This document shows positions 1 to 11,082 of a stretch of 64,000 bases of DNA, in pieces. Numbering within the stretch: position 1 is the first letter of the stretch; every line of letters begins with the position of its first letter. Where the stretch lies: assembly GCA_036320915.1 (NCBI GenBank), contig JAXBDG010000006.1, positions 1,674,001 through 1,738,000 on the forward strand, given 5' to 3'. The position numbers were made by a program, and so were the translations under genes. The stretch comes from Linnemannia elongata. Its lineage: Eukaryota; Mortierellomycota; Mortierellomycetes; Mortierellales; Mortierellaceae. Under the pieces are notes generated by a model that ran no database searches, had not been told where the DNA came from, and was given only the letters and a program-made list of their open reading frames with translations.

Positions 1-133
1 TTGTTCCCGTTTTGTTTGTTTGGAGTATGGTATGCACCATTGCGTGCACATGGGGGGTCAACTGGATTGTTTTGTCGTGGATCAGCCGTCTTGGCAAACT
101 GATACCTGTGTGTAGCTATGCAGCATGTGATGG

Positions 134-373
134 TTAATCCCGGTTCCCCTTTTGCTCGGTCCACTCCCTCTTTGCCTTTTTACTTTTTAGCCAAGGAGCA
201 ATTAGTTGGGAAGATGTAGAAAAAAAGAGCGTATACAGAGACGCGTAGGAAAGGTAGATTAGATAAGTGAGCGCAGTAACCACGATAACATCTCTTCGTA
301 TGTTGAAAGCGGTGGACACAATCACTGCTCCAAACGTAAAACAAACAAGACTTTCTGAAACGTGTTTTTTCAT
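134..373 (-). CDS. possible small membrane protein or terminal exon (tentative)
   Basis: A 79-codon open frame ends in TAA and encodes one long hydrophobic stretch (roughly residues 8-55) followed by a Lys/Arg/Glu-rich tail, as in a small membrane protein. The first codons overlap a possible splice acceptor (a TTTCAG a few bases into the frame), so it could instead be the last exon of a gene whose upstream part I cannot identify. The N-terminal part loosely resembles the DUF1748/mitofissin family, but the match does not continue and I do not rely on it. It lies about 260 bp downstream of the HIRAN gene on the same strand. It may be chance. Confidence 0.22.
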   Translation of the reverse strand: MKKHVSESLVCFTFGAVIVSTAFNIRRDVIVVTALTYLIYLSYASLYTLFFSTSSQLIAPWLKSKKAKREWTEQKGNRD

Positions 374-631
374 GTTATATTTGTAAAAAAGGCGATATGA
401 TACAAGGCGGAAGGGATCAGCTGTGGCAAAGAAAAGAATTTAAAACAAACGAAAGGACAATGATGAGGGGGGAGACTCTGCGCACAATGCGTCCTATGCA
501 TCTTCGTCCCGTGAAGCCATTGAGAAAAACAAACAAAACGGGTTGGGCAGAAATGGCGAAGGAAGGAAGGGGTGGGGGTATGACGCGGGTGGAGGCGGAG
601 GGAAAGTGGACAAAAAAGGCGCGGCATCCAG

Positions 632-1462
632 TTAGGCTTGAAGACGATACTTGACGCTGGCGAGGAAGGCGCGAAGGTAGGTGAGCTTCATATTTTCGAT
701 CCCAAGCTGATCCTTCAACGCGTATGCATCGTCTCTAGCGACATATGCTACATGCGCCCATTTGCCGTTCTTTAAGACCATGACCTTGATAGCGTTCTTG
801 TCAACGGGGTTCTTGTGATCCCGTTCCAGCTTGACTTGGTCCGAGGTTGAGAAGACGTGTCCACCCCTGTATCTCATGCCAACAAACGTGATCTCCGTGT
901 CAAGGGTTGCGACCTCGGTCTCTTTGCGCTTCGGTAGTGAGTTTGCGGTTGTTGATGATTGCGATGGCTGGGATGCTGTTGATTGCGATCCGTTGAGAGG
1001 CTGTGATGATGACTGTGATGGCTGTGATGCTTTTGATTGCGATCCTTTGAGAGGTTGTGATGATGACTGTGATGGCTGTGATGCTGTTGGTTGCGATCCG
1101 TTGAGAGGTTGTGATGATGACTGTGATGATGACTGTGATGATTGTTGTGTTGACTGCCACGACTTAGGCACGGCCCTGGCGTTGTTCAGAGTTGTTGCTA
1201 GTGCTGGCGCTGGTGCTGTCAAAGAATAAGGCTGCTGAGAGACAGTTGGACGTGTGAACGACGACGAAGAGGGTGTTTCTATTGGTTCCAGCCAGTGGGC
1301 CTTTCGCTTGAGGACGCTCATGGCTCTGTTCTCGAGGTCTTTGTTGAAGAGGTTCATGACATCCTGGATTCCTCTGAGGTAGGCAGCCCTCTCCCTCCAG
1401 TCGAGGAGGTCATAATAGTCCTTTGAGACGTATTTCCTGACAAAGACGGGTATGTTGTCCAT
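632..1462 (-). CDS. stand-alone HIRAN-domain protein with SQ/TQ cluster
   Basis: A single exon encodes 276 residues; ATG at 1462 follows a purine-rich leader. Residues 1-60 are charged and helical. Residues 100-172 are almost only Ser/Gln/Pro and contain three 18-residue tandem repeats. Residues 188-274 match the HIRAN domain: an ITFVGMRY start, a central acidic/basic segment with NPVDKNAIKVMV (the family's N-P-x-D-x-N-A-I signature), then the AYVARDDAYAL helix. HIRAN domains bind 3' DNA ends; in animals and yeast they are usually fused to SNF2 helicases (HLTF, Rad5), but here no helicase or RING follows. About 15 SQ/TQ pairs sit in the linker, the pattern of an ATM/ATR-target SQ cluster. A role in DNA-damage handling is inference. 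Confidence 0.85.
   Translation of the reverse strand: MDNIPVFVRKYVSKDYYDLLDWRERAAYLRGIQDVMNLFNKDLENRAMSVLKRKAHWLEPIETPSSSSFTRPTVSQQPYSLTAPAPALATTLNNARAVPKSWQSTQQSSQSSSQSSSQPLNGSQPTASQPSQSSSQPLKGSQSKASQPSQSSSQPLNGSQSTASQPSQSSTTANSLPKRKETEVATLDTEITFVGMRYRGGHVFSTSDQVKLERDHKNPVDKNAIKVMVLKNGKWAHVAYVARDDAYALKDQLGIENMKLTYLRAFLASVKYRLQA
953..1114 (-). repeat. three 54-bp in-frame tandem repeats in the HIRAN gene
   Basis: The segment encodes three 18-residue Ser/Gln/Pro units, each beginning SQPL(N/K)GSQ. The DNA copies are nearly identical, which suggests recent slippage or unequal exchange and probable length polymorphism between strains. Confidence 0.85.
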
Positions 1463-4078
1463 GGCTTGTCTGTCGACTTGACGAAAGAGAGAAGGTGATG
1501 GGGTGATGCCTGAGGTCGGTGTTGTTGTCGTCGAGTTGATTGAGGCGGAGAAGAGAAAAAAAAAAAAGAAGGCGAGGTGCTAGGTTGGCACAAAAGAACA
1601 CAGAAAAATAACAACGAAAAAATTGGCGGCGCATGTTCCTCCTGCAACAACAGGTGTCAGTCACACGTTGTGCCATGAGCGAAGAGCAAACGACATGGCA
1701 CATCGCTCCCTATCACCACATCAATGGATCATTGATCAATCTATCTATCACAAAAGACCACATCGGCCTTACTAACCCTTCTTACTGCAGATTACCCACT
1801 CTTCTAAAGAACGCGAAGACTACCGCTCACCCTCATACTACTGTAACTATGTCACATACTCAAACGCGAACGGTTGACAATGGCAATTAGAACCGCCCTG
1901 ACGGTTTATCCTCTGGTTACCGCGCCATCTCATTGAAATAGATAAGACACCTTGGTCCTGAAGCAACTGAGACGAGCCATAAAAGTGGCTTTCTCCAGGA
2001 AAAAGATGGACAACTAAAACAACACAAAAATCGCAAATGCATACTACACACTACGTACATCTCATACTTATGAAAGATACTCCGGGGTCATGCCTTATAC
2101 CGGCTCATTTTGTGGCATCCATCACATAGAATAAAGGCGATTGATGCAGCTCGCAAGGGACTCAGCGAGTTATTTTGTCTGGAAGATTCAGGGTCCAGTG
2201 CATGCCTACTTTTATTCTTGGTGCAAAGTGCAAACCTAACGGAGACATCCTGCTGGCACCGTGTCACTGTGTAACTATAGTGGTCTACCGATACGGCACG
2301 CGTAATTTACTTTTCGATAGAACAGCAGAACAAAAACATTAACCGCCCCTGGTTAATCGACAAATGTACAGCAGAAGACCTCATAAAGTTTTTTCCGTGT
2401 CAAGTCTGTCAAAAAAAAAAAAGGCTTCTCGAATGTCCAACCAGAAGGATAATTGTTGTCCGGAGTTGGTGGCAGTGCTCATCATCTACCTGTCAAATAA
2501 TTGTCCGAGCAACAGTGTCCACATAAAAAAACGAGAACCCTGAGGTTCTTCCGTAGCGGGGACACATCATGTTTGTTTTGAGTTTAATCGTATTCAGAGA
2601 AAATAGATAAAGGAGGAGCACAAGCTTATGTTCCTAAATAACAGTGCTCCCTTCCCGCGGTGTGTTCAATTCAGGGCTCAGCATTATACAAGAATGGTTG
2701 AAGGAAGGCTTAAAAAAGAGTAGAGCTAGTGGATGGTACTAACAAAGGTTAGGGGAATGTACAGTATCAATTGCTTGTCGCACAGTTCATCCCTTGAGTC
2801 TCCTCAAAGCTGATGGTTCTATTACCGGTGGTGAGGATGATGAGTGATGGTGCAGGGATGGTATCAGTCACACCCATCAGCCATCAGGGCGAAGGCCATC
2901 GGCGGAAGAACACAAAGTGATCGCAAATAAGTCAATCGTGTGAGTGAAAAGGAATGAGAGTGAGTGAGTCTCGAGTGAGTCTCGATCCCAGCAAGGTTGA
3001 AAGGGTTAGTCTCAAAAAGGAAACAAGTGTACAGCTGCTCCTGCTCTCCTGAGGTTGTTCCTTTTATTATTATTTCTTCCACCCTCAACCCTCTGAACTC
3101 TCTGTTGGCTCTCAACAAACGGCAACAACAATAAACACCATACTGTTGGTCATTCATCCATTCGTTCGTTCATTCGTTGGTTAATTTTCTTATGACCCCC
3201 TTCATCTGTCGTCTGTCCACAACATCTGCCAGTAAGTAAAATAGCAAAACAAGAGCAACAATCAAGTAGCAAAAACCGTCGTCCGTCCTGCTCGTTCTTT
3301 CATTTTTTTTCTTTTCTTGTTTTCTTTTCGCTGTTCCTTTCTTTCATCATTTCTTCCCCTCTCCTTCATTTTCCTCCGTCCCTTCTTCGATCCTCCTCCT
3401 TCGTTCTCCACTCCTTCTCCTCCCACTCACTCCTTTGCTATACCCACTCCTTACATCAAAGTACTCTTTCATGATCTATTTTATCCTTTTTTTATCCTGA
3501 TCCCTCGGTACATACTCTCGAATTACCCTACCCCGCCTACAGCCCACCTCTTCTGACCTTCTCGTCGACTCTTCTATCCCTTTATCCACTTCGCTCAGAC
3601 TCCCGTATCCTTTTTCCTTCTGCGCCCTTCACTCCTTTCTCTCCGTTTAGACCGTGTCTCAGTACACAGAGATATCCCTGCGTGTTTGTTTGTTTTTCAG
3701 GTGGACCTGGTTCCATCCATTTTTTGTTCTTGTTTCTTCTTACGTGCCGAACGATACTCCCATCGATCGACAACACCTTTTTTCAGCTCAATCGTCGGTA
3801 ACCCTGTACAATAGAATAGAATAGATAGCTTCTACCTCCCTTCTCACGCCTTTTCTTCATGGCCTCATAGACCGCCGGTAGCATTACCCGGCAGTTGTGT
3901 ATATATAATTCACCTCTTTATCATTTTTTAACGTTCTTATCATTTTCAATCGGTCGCCATCTTTTCAGATTTCCACAACCAACTTTTTTTGCACCATTTT
4001 TCAACTCTTACATCATCCTTCTCTTTTACCACCACCTACTTCAGTGCCTCCTCTATTCCAACTCACAAACTCTTCACA
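1463..4078. other. divergent intergenic region, no gene seen
   Basis: This 2.6-kb gap separates the HIRAN gene (-) from the Stealth gene (+). No frame on either strand looks protein-like. The last 800 bases become strongly pyrimidine-rich on the + strand, as expected of the promoter and 5' UTR of the Stealth gene. A doubled GAGTGAGTCTCG motif lies near 2962-2984. Confidence 0.6.
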
Positions 4079-6934
4079 ATGACGGCTTCGCCATCACCTC
4101 AAATGCCATTGCCACCGTCACTACATCCACAAAGCATCCGCTCAAAGTACCTCGCCCTTCGCAGACAACTCCCCTGCAGCGCGCGGAGCTTAACGCTTGC
4201 CTTGCTCGTCCTCTTTATCACCTTCAACCTCCTTGTTTATACCTCCTACCCATGGCTCCTCCTCCTCGCCAAGCCCCCAGTCCTTGACCCAGAACTACCC
4301 ATCGACCGACGCGAGTCCAGCTCGTGGATGCAGGCAGTTCAACACCCTTTCGCCCAGACCCCCGACTGGACTGTTGAGTGGTTCCGGCGGTCTTATTTAG
4401 ACCCTTCTCTGAACGAAACTGAGGGCCAGGATCTGATTATGGATGTGGTATACACTTGGGTCAATGGCTCTGACCCGCGGTTGTTAGCGATCAAGGATGA
4501 GTATCAAGACCGGTCGCCCTTCTTTCAAGCTTACCGCGCAGCTGATGAAGCTCGGTGGTCCAGGTTCCGTAATGCCGGTTATCGTACACCTCCACCAGTT
4601 GCGTCGGTTGCTGACTTGACGGCGAATCGGTTCAGGGACATGAACGAGCTCAAGTACTCGGTCCGATCGGTCAGCAAGTACTTTTCTCACACGCTCTTCA
4701 ATCGAATCCATATCCTGACCACGGCCGTTGATGAAAGGAATGAAGAGGTTCAGATCCCATCGTGGTTGGATCTGGAGTCTTCGGGGGATAGGGTCCGGAT
4801 GGTGCCCCATGGAGCGATCTTTGACAACTCAAGTAACTTGCCGTCTTTCAACAGCCTTGCGATCGAGAGTCAGATGCACCATATCTCAGGTGTCACAGAC
4901 GTTGTAAGTGTTTGCTTTATTTTTCTTCTCTTTTCTTCTCTTTTCTTCTCTTCCAATGGCATTTATCCGTTAAATTGGGAGTCGTGTGGTGTGCGCACTC
5001 GAAGATTTTTTTCTCTGTTTCTTTTTTACATATTCGCACTGCCCAAAACATTGCATGCTTCTTATCGTGAGTTGTCATTGTTGACAACTGTGGGTAAATT
5101 CATAGTTTGGAGATCTGTCTTGCGAATAGCCAAGCCAACACACATACACCAATGCAAAACAACAGCCCTTGATCTAAACAAGTGTGAGAGGCTGGTGAGC
5201 GAGCACAAAAGGAAGAAGAGAGAACACCACATACAAACAGATGGAAGCAAAAAGGATGAGAAAAAAGAAGCCAAGCCGACGAATGGTGGTGGTATGCAAG
5301 ACAACGGACTGCTCATTTTTTTTGTTTGGTCAAAAGGTTCATCCGTGTGGGTAAAGGGAGGGCCAAGAGGGGAGCGCTTGAAACTTTGTTCCTTGAAAAT
5401 TTATGCCCTAATTTCTACGGATTATCTTTGCAGGTGCATATTCCCCTATGGACGCGGTTCTAGTCCCTCGATTTCTCTTCTCTTCTCGTCCTGGTACATT
5501 GCTCACAGACACAGTTAGCCCTCCACATCACACCACGCACTAACCTATTCCTCATTCCTTCGCTCCTTTGTTTGATCCTTTTCCTCTCCCCAACAACCAT
5601 CGCAACCACGCTCCACCTATTCTCTACACACCCTCTAATAGTTCCTCTACTTAAACGACGATGTCTTCCTCGGCAGAGAAATGGCCGCCGCCGACATATG
5701 GACCCCCCTCTACGGCTTCGTCTTCCACATGGAACCCACCCTCCTCGTCTCCCCCACCATCCTTCCCCCTCCTCAAAACACCCTCTCCGTAGGAGAATGG
5801 AACTCTCTCCAATACTCCAATCACCTTCTCTCCCGCCAGTTCGGGCCCCGGTTCCGATCATACCTTGCGCATGTCCCACATGTACTCTGTACTCCCATGC
5901 TTCAGGAGATCCAACATATCTGGTCGGAGGAATTTGCCGAGACGAGCTCACATCGGTTTCGGGGCGAAGGGGGAGCTCAAGATGTGCAGGTGTCGTTCTT
6001 TATGGCGCATTATGTCATGGAGCGACTGCGTGAGACCCAGTTGACGTCGTTTTGGAATTATCGGTTGGATGCTAACCTGGATGGGGTCCTGGATTGGGCT
6101 GAGCGGAGGACGTTTTTGGACCGGGTTCGTACCTGGAATGAGGGGCAGGCCAAGATTGCAGAGTTGTTGAATTCGCCGCAGGGGTACAAATTTGTTAGTG
6201 GGTTCAATAACTCATTGATCGACCACGAGGCCCACTTGGCAAGGTTAGGGTTCCCCAGATCCGGATCCTCAGATTACAAGCTGTCCGGTCTGGACGGGTA
6301 TCCATTCATGATCCAGGCCAACGAGTTTGAGCTCATCGAGTCCCTTGACGGCACTACCATCCCTACTACCAGTCCTCCTTCCAAGTTGGACACTCCGTAC
6401 TCACCCTACTTCCCTGTCGACCACCGCCTATGCTACTTTGACATTGACCTCTGTCTCGGCCCCCAGTTCTCCGACAAGTCCATTCCCGCCCTCAACAAGA
6501 CAACTTCAACCCAAATATTTGAAGACCTCGCATTCACAAACTTCCAGTGCGGTGACTGTCTCCTCCACATGCTCCGCCAATCCTCCTCTCCTACCTCATC
6601 TACCTCATCCACCTCCAAATCGTCAAGTGGCCCAGGACTAGGCAGTGAGATCCTCCCGCTCGACACCCAATCCCCAGCCTTCCGCCAAGTCATCGCAGAC
6701 CTCAACAAGTACAACTTTGTCATCGCCACCTCGACATACTCCTTCGTTCAACTGCAAGAGCCTCAAGATGCGAGGAACAAATTGGACCTGATCAAAAACC
6801 GAGAGTATATCGAGTCTTTCTTTTGTATTAATGACAATGCGGGTGATAACCCAACGACTGTGGATCAGATTCGCGCGGTCTTTGCGGATTTCTTGGAAGC
6901 CAGGTTCCCTACCCCTTCTCCTTGGGAGAAGTAA
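4079..6934 (+). CDS. Stealth-family sugar-phosphate transferase (type II membrane protein)
   Basis: Two exons, 4079-4903 and 5642-6934 (phase 0), give 705 residues. ATG at 4079 is preferred over the upstream frame start (3989) because TTCACAATGAC is a good context and the upstream codons look like UTR. Residues 37-63 are a signal anchor. Conserved blocks follow in order: CR1 with DVVYTWVNGSDP (~122-133), CR2 with FRDMNELKYSVRSV (~185) and FLYLNDDVFLG straddling the splice (~276), CR3 with YLAHVPHVLC (~349), an EF-hand-like loop DANLDGVLDWAE (~418-429), and CR4 with FFCINDNAGDN near the C terminus. Stealth enzymes move sugar-1-phosphate from nucleotide sugars (GlcNAc-1-phosphotransferase in animals, a xylosylphosphotransferase in Cryptococcus). 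I infer Golgi glycan phosphorylation; the sugar cannot be read. The 738-bp intron is unusual (see findings). Confidence 0.9.
4904..5641 (+). other. long intron of the Stealth gene, open to translation for 205 codons
   Basis: The donor GTAAGT and acceptor TAATAG join the LNDDVF motif in frame with no missing residues. The upstream frame nevertheless runs 205 codons into the intron before stopping at 5518. Three copies of an 11-bp TTTTCTTCTC-type unit lie near 4918-4950. A TTGCAG|GTGCAT junction at about 5434 looks like an acceptor fused to a donor. Confidence 0.75.
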
Positions 6935-7067
6935 AAATATCACCCCTTTTCAACACCCTTCCAACACTGTACTTTTACCAGCTCCTTTCTCCCTTTTCGC
7001 CATTTCATGATAACGCAAAAATAAAAGAACAATGAGCCCACAAATGTTGTACATATCGTCTGTATTT

Positions 7068-7071
<4 letters not shown>

Positions 7072-7099
<28 letters not shown>
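7072..7099. repeat. (CT)n microsatellite
   Basis: A 28-bp CT dinucleotide run lies between the convergent 3' ends of the Stealth and TTC14-like genes. Confidence 0.95.
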
Positions 7100-7102
<3 letters not shown>

Positions 7103-7125
7103 AAGTCAGACACTACGGAGATGAA

Positions 7126-10100
7126 TTATCGGGAGCGCGATCGCGAAGGGCTATCCTTCTTCATCCTCATCTTCTTGCGTTGCTCCATAAAGTCCTTCGA
7201 CACCTCAATCGTGTTGGCGCCCGACAAGTTCTTGCCTCCACTTCGCTTCCCACCCTTCCCACCTCCTCCACCTCCTCCACCTCCACCACCTCCACCACCT
7301 CCACCACCTCCACCTCCGCCTCCAGTTCGAGCAGGTGACCCAGACTTGGTCCTCTTCTTCTGCGGTCCCTGACCCTTCGAATCCGATCGTCCCTGCCGGT
7401 TGTTACTGTTGTTATTATCGCGAGCTCGCTTAACAGGCGATCGACTTCGCGTCCTCGTCCGACCGCCATCCCGTCTTGACCGACTGACAGACCGGCTCCT
7501 ATCACGCCCACCACCGCGATCAGCATTATTCGAGCGACTCGGGAGTGGACTTCTGGACCGACTCCTGACCTTGGAGCTACCGCCGCCATCCTTGTCTTTG
7601 ATATCCTTGCCATCCTTTTGCGTATGGGAGCGCGTCCGACTCGTTGACCGACTTTGGTTACGGTTCTTGTCGTTGCTGTTCTTGGACCGGCCACTTGGTG
7701 ACGGACTGCGTCGGCGGTCTCGGTTCCTATCACGATCCCTAGAATGACTCCGCCCTCCTCTACTGTAACGACTGCCACCACGACCTTTGCTGGTCGATCG
7801 ACTCCGTCCGCCACGAGTATTTCGAGTCCCACTTCGACTCCTCGACCGACTATGGAGTTTGGATTCTCCTCCATCGCCACTGTTTCTCCTCTTAGTAGGA
7901 CTTGGGGTCCTGTCCCGGTCCCTGCGTCGTCCTCTGCCATCATATGTGTCAGCCTCTCGTGGTCTCTTGTTGCTGTTATTGTTGTTGCTGCCAGTAGGCG
8001 ATCCGAGGGATTCAGATGGCCGACTTTTGGTGTCTTTGTCCTTGTCCTTGTTGGTCTTGAAGGTGTCGGCGGACTCGGAAGTCTTGACTGTACTTTCTTG
8101 CGCCTTTTTGTCGTCAGAATGATCCTTGGAGGAAGATCTCGCAGCTACACCCGACTCCTTGGTATCTTTCTCGTCCTTCGTGCGAGCCTCAGCAGGCTGA
8201 TCCTTGTCCTTGCCAGAAGAGGCCTCCGTAGTAGTCTTGACCTCATCAACGCCAACAAATGGAGCAGGTGCCTTAGTCTCAGTCGCAGCATGGATCGCTT
8301 CCTTGACTGATGGAGCGGCAACGGTGTCGGAATCCTTCTCCTTGCGCTGCTGGTCCTTGACTTGATTCTTGCCTCGCTCCTCAGAGTCCTGCTTGTGAAG
8401 AGGAGAGGTAGTTGAAGTAGGATGATCCGATTTGAGTCTCGACCGGTCCCTAGAAGGCGATCTGCTTCTTGTCCTCGACCGCTGGCGCTTATTGTCAGTA
8501 TTGTCTTTCTTGTCCTTCTCCTTGTCATCTCGTGCACGTTCAGGGCGGTACTGAGATCCTCCACGGGAATGTCGTCTTGAAGGAGAGCGAGAACGAGACC
8601 TCGATCGTGAACGAAGAGGCGATCGTGAACGTCTCCTGTTGGTTTCCAACCTGGAAGTAGATCTCTGCCGAGAGCGATGCCTCAACGGACTCTTTGAACG
8701 AAGACGACGACGAGACCTGTTGGTGGACCTTGAGCGAGATCGCGATCTTGACCTGGTTTTTGACCGATGTGATCGTGGTGACCGCGGCGACCGAGAACGG
8801 GACTCACCACCACCTCCTCGTCGTGACCTCCTCGAGTATCGATCACGACCTCTATCTCGGCTTCTATCTCTGCTCCTGTCACGACTCCTATCACGACTCC
8901 TGTCTCGACTTCTATCGCGGCTTCGATCACGACTCCGGTCCCGACTTCTGTCACGGCTCCTGTCCCTACCCCGATCATGACTCCTGTCACGACCTCTGTT
9001 GCGATCGCGGGCAAGATCGCGTGCTCGCTCACTGCCGTCGTAATGATCCAGTTCATCGCGTCCTCCCCGGTTCCGCCTCCTACCCTTGTTCTTCTTCTTT
9101 TTCTTTTTCCGCTCAGGGTTCGCTTTGTTGCCACCGTCGGCCATGTCGAAATTGTCCGTGTCGAGAACAATCTCGTTGATGTTGTCCAAATTCGAGTTTG
9201 GATCAAAGGCATCGCTGCTGATAGGAACGGCGCGTTCGTTTGATGCCGCATGATGTGCGTTCACATCAACAGTAGGCTAAATAAGAAACACGACAACGTA
9301 TATCAGGATTTGTACCTAATAGGCTTCGTGCGTCAAACATAATGCAGCGGGAGGCGGTTAAGTAGACTGGTTCACCTACGTTGAGGCGATGCTCTTCCTC
9401 TTGAGCAATGGTTGTTTCCAGATATTGGCGGGCAGAGATGTTAGAAGGATCGAGTCCCAATGCAGCTCGAAAGTCCATGATCGCAGCCCTGAACTTCTTC
9501 ATGTTCGCCAACCTATTTTCATTGTCAATGAAATCGTGTGAGCTTCATAAGTTCAGACTTGTCATCAGAAATGTACGAAACGAGGTCTTCGGGTGTGAGA
9601 ACTTACGTGCATCCACGGGCGATATACCCTTCAATGCACTTCGAGTCGATCTGGATCGACTGTGAATATGCCTTAATTGCGTCGTCCAGTTGTCCCTTTT
9701 GCGCATATGCGATTCCTTCAGCGAAACTATTACATAAAGGTAGAGCAGCAGTCGGTAAGCTTATGAGTCATATGTAACAATAGGTGGCTGTCCATGAATG
9801 AGAGAGCAGCGTCGCATATGACCCTCAGATCACGGTACCTATCCATGGCCCAGTTCCTGTTCTGGTCATCGCGCAAGTCGAGGTATGTCTCCTTCCTGTG
9901 CAGTGGCAATGCAGCCTTTGGATCTCCCTCATTCGCGCCAGGTCTACATGCGATTCAAACGATAATAAATTGATCAAGAATTAGTAATAAGATCTTCGAT
10001 TGATAAAGCGGTGGAGCAGCAAAAAATAATTGATCGTACCTTTCGCACTTGATCCATGGGACCTTGAGCAAGCTGTCGTCCAGTCTGGGTGCAGTTCCAA

Positions 10101-10519
10101 AGACCCTCATCCAGCGGGCGGTCCAGAAGGGGTTGTTGGACGCGACCTCGTCTTGCATCAAGTTTGTCCTCCAAATCTTTGTTTCCTGCGGTGTCAATGC
10201 CGTCGCTGGTGCGAACTTGTAATCTAATAAAGAGACCCCAACGACAATTGTTAGATCGACGGAACAAAATTATCGGCGCTGATCGTTTGCCCCCTTTTGT
10301 GTGCTGCGATTGATCACTGATCAATTCATAATGATAACAATAATAAAAACACTTACTTTGTCGTCCTGGGACAGAGGTGGCGCGGACAATGTACTTGATT
10401 TTGCGTGCATACTTTTCCGAGCGCATAAAATTCTTGACGACGCCCTCCAGAGCAGGGTCGATATTAGTCAGCCCCGGAGGGATGGTGTGTAGCTGTTGGT
10501 GCTGTTGTGGCGACGACAT
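7126..10519 (-). CDS. TTC14-like TPR protein with long RS-rich tail
   Basis: Six exons (10357-10519, 10040-10223, 9839-9943, 9607-9726, 9380-9512, 7126-9276) join with consistent phases into 951 residues. Residues 1-145 are a conserved-looking N region ending in KETYLDLRDDQNRNWAMD. Residues ~150-232 hold two TPR units (FAEGIAYAQKGQLDDAIKAY and the unit containing DFRAALGLDPSN). From ~268 on, the chain is a long Arg/Ser/Asp domain with RDRS and RSRS repeats, a Lys-rich block, about two dozen consecutive Gly near the end, and a non-repetitive basic tail (TIEVSKDFMEQRKKMRMKK). The TPR part most resembles metazoan TTC14, but I see no S1 domain. RS domains usually mean nuclear mRNA processing, so splicing-associated function is inference. 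It is divergent from the telobox gene. Confidence 0.82.
7257..7324 (-). repeat. GGN-codon run encoding poly-glycine
   Basis: A CCTCCACC-type triplet array on the + strand encodes about 24 glycines near the end of the RS protein. It is an uninterrupted G-rich tract on the coding strand and probably variable in length. Confidence 0.9.
8842..8994 (-). repeat. RDRS/SRDR codon repeats in the RS domain
   Basis: Tandem 12-bp imperfect units encode repeated Arg-Asp-Arg-Ser. They lie in frame in the RS domain and explain the repeated look of the DNA here; this is not a CRISPR array. Confidence 0.85.
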
Positions 10520-11082
10520 GCCTCCTTTTTGCTATTGGCAAACTGACTGTTGTTATTGCCTACTGCGTCGATTTCCTTTTTGTTGCTGGTATTGTTTCGT
10601 CGTATGAAGTAGATGAACCAGTCAAGTGAGGATGTCGACTAGATGATTCCTTGCGTGGGATCACAGGGGAAGGGGAGGACAAGGGTCGATATGTTTGCAA
10701 GCGATGCCACTGCTCCTTTGTATCTCTGTGTTAGTCGCTATCCTGTTTGCGGTGTAGTGGTTGTGCTGGTAAGATGCTCCTCCTGTGCAGGTGTCACTGC
10801 TGGGTCTGTTCCATGCAACTCGGGTGAGCAAAAAAGAAAAGTAGAGAGGAGTTGCAAGCCAGACTCTTGGAAGAGTCAAAATTTCAAGGAGTGGTGGCTT
10901 GGCTGGCAGAGTGTGAAACGAGCCCAAGGGTTTTGTCCCCCTTGAGAAGAGCAACTCCGTGTGTTTCTCTCTCTCTCGCACTCCACCAGAACGCACTTTG
11001 TTACTCGTCCAAAAGATCATTCCGCCTTCGCTCAGGAACAACTCTTTTTCACACACACACGCACACACACGCACGCCACGCC
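10520..11082. promoter_or_regulatory. shared divergent promoter region
   Basis: A 563-bp gap lies between the start codons of the TTC14-like gene (-) and the telobox gene (+), so it must carry both promoters. The part next to the + gene is C/A- and CT-rich with a CACACACACGCACACAC run just before the ATG. No coding frame is convincing. Confidence 0.6.

Noticed and set aside
831..1229. 132-codon Cys/Asp-rich frame on the + strand
   Set aside because: It is the antisense of the Ser/Gln repeats in the HIRAN gene; the repeated CDGCD pattern is only a translation of the same tandem repeat.
8842..8994. CRISPR-like regular repeats
   Set aside because: Units are 12 bp, in frame with an RS domain, have no spacers, and the genome is eukaryotic.
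7400..9251. Long open frames opposite or overlapping the RS-rich gene
   Set aside because: They arise from the RS/RD codon repeats read in other frames; composition is Leu/Arg or Ser only and the real frame splices into TPR exons.
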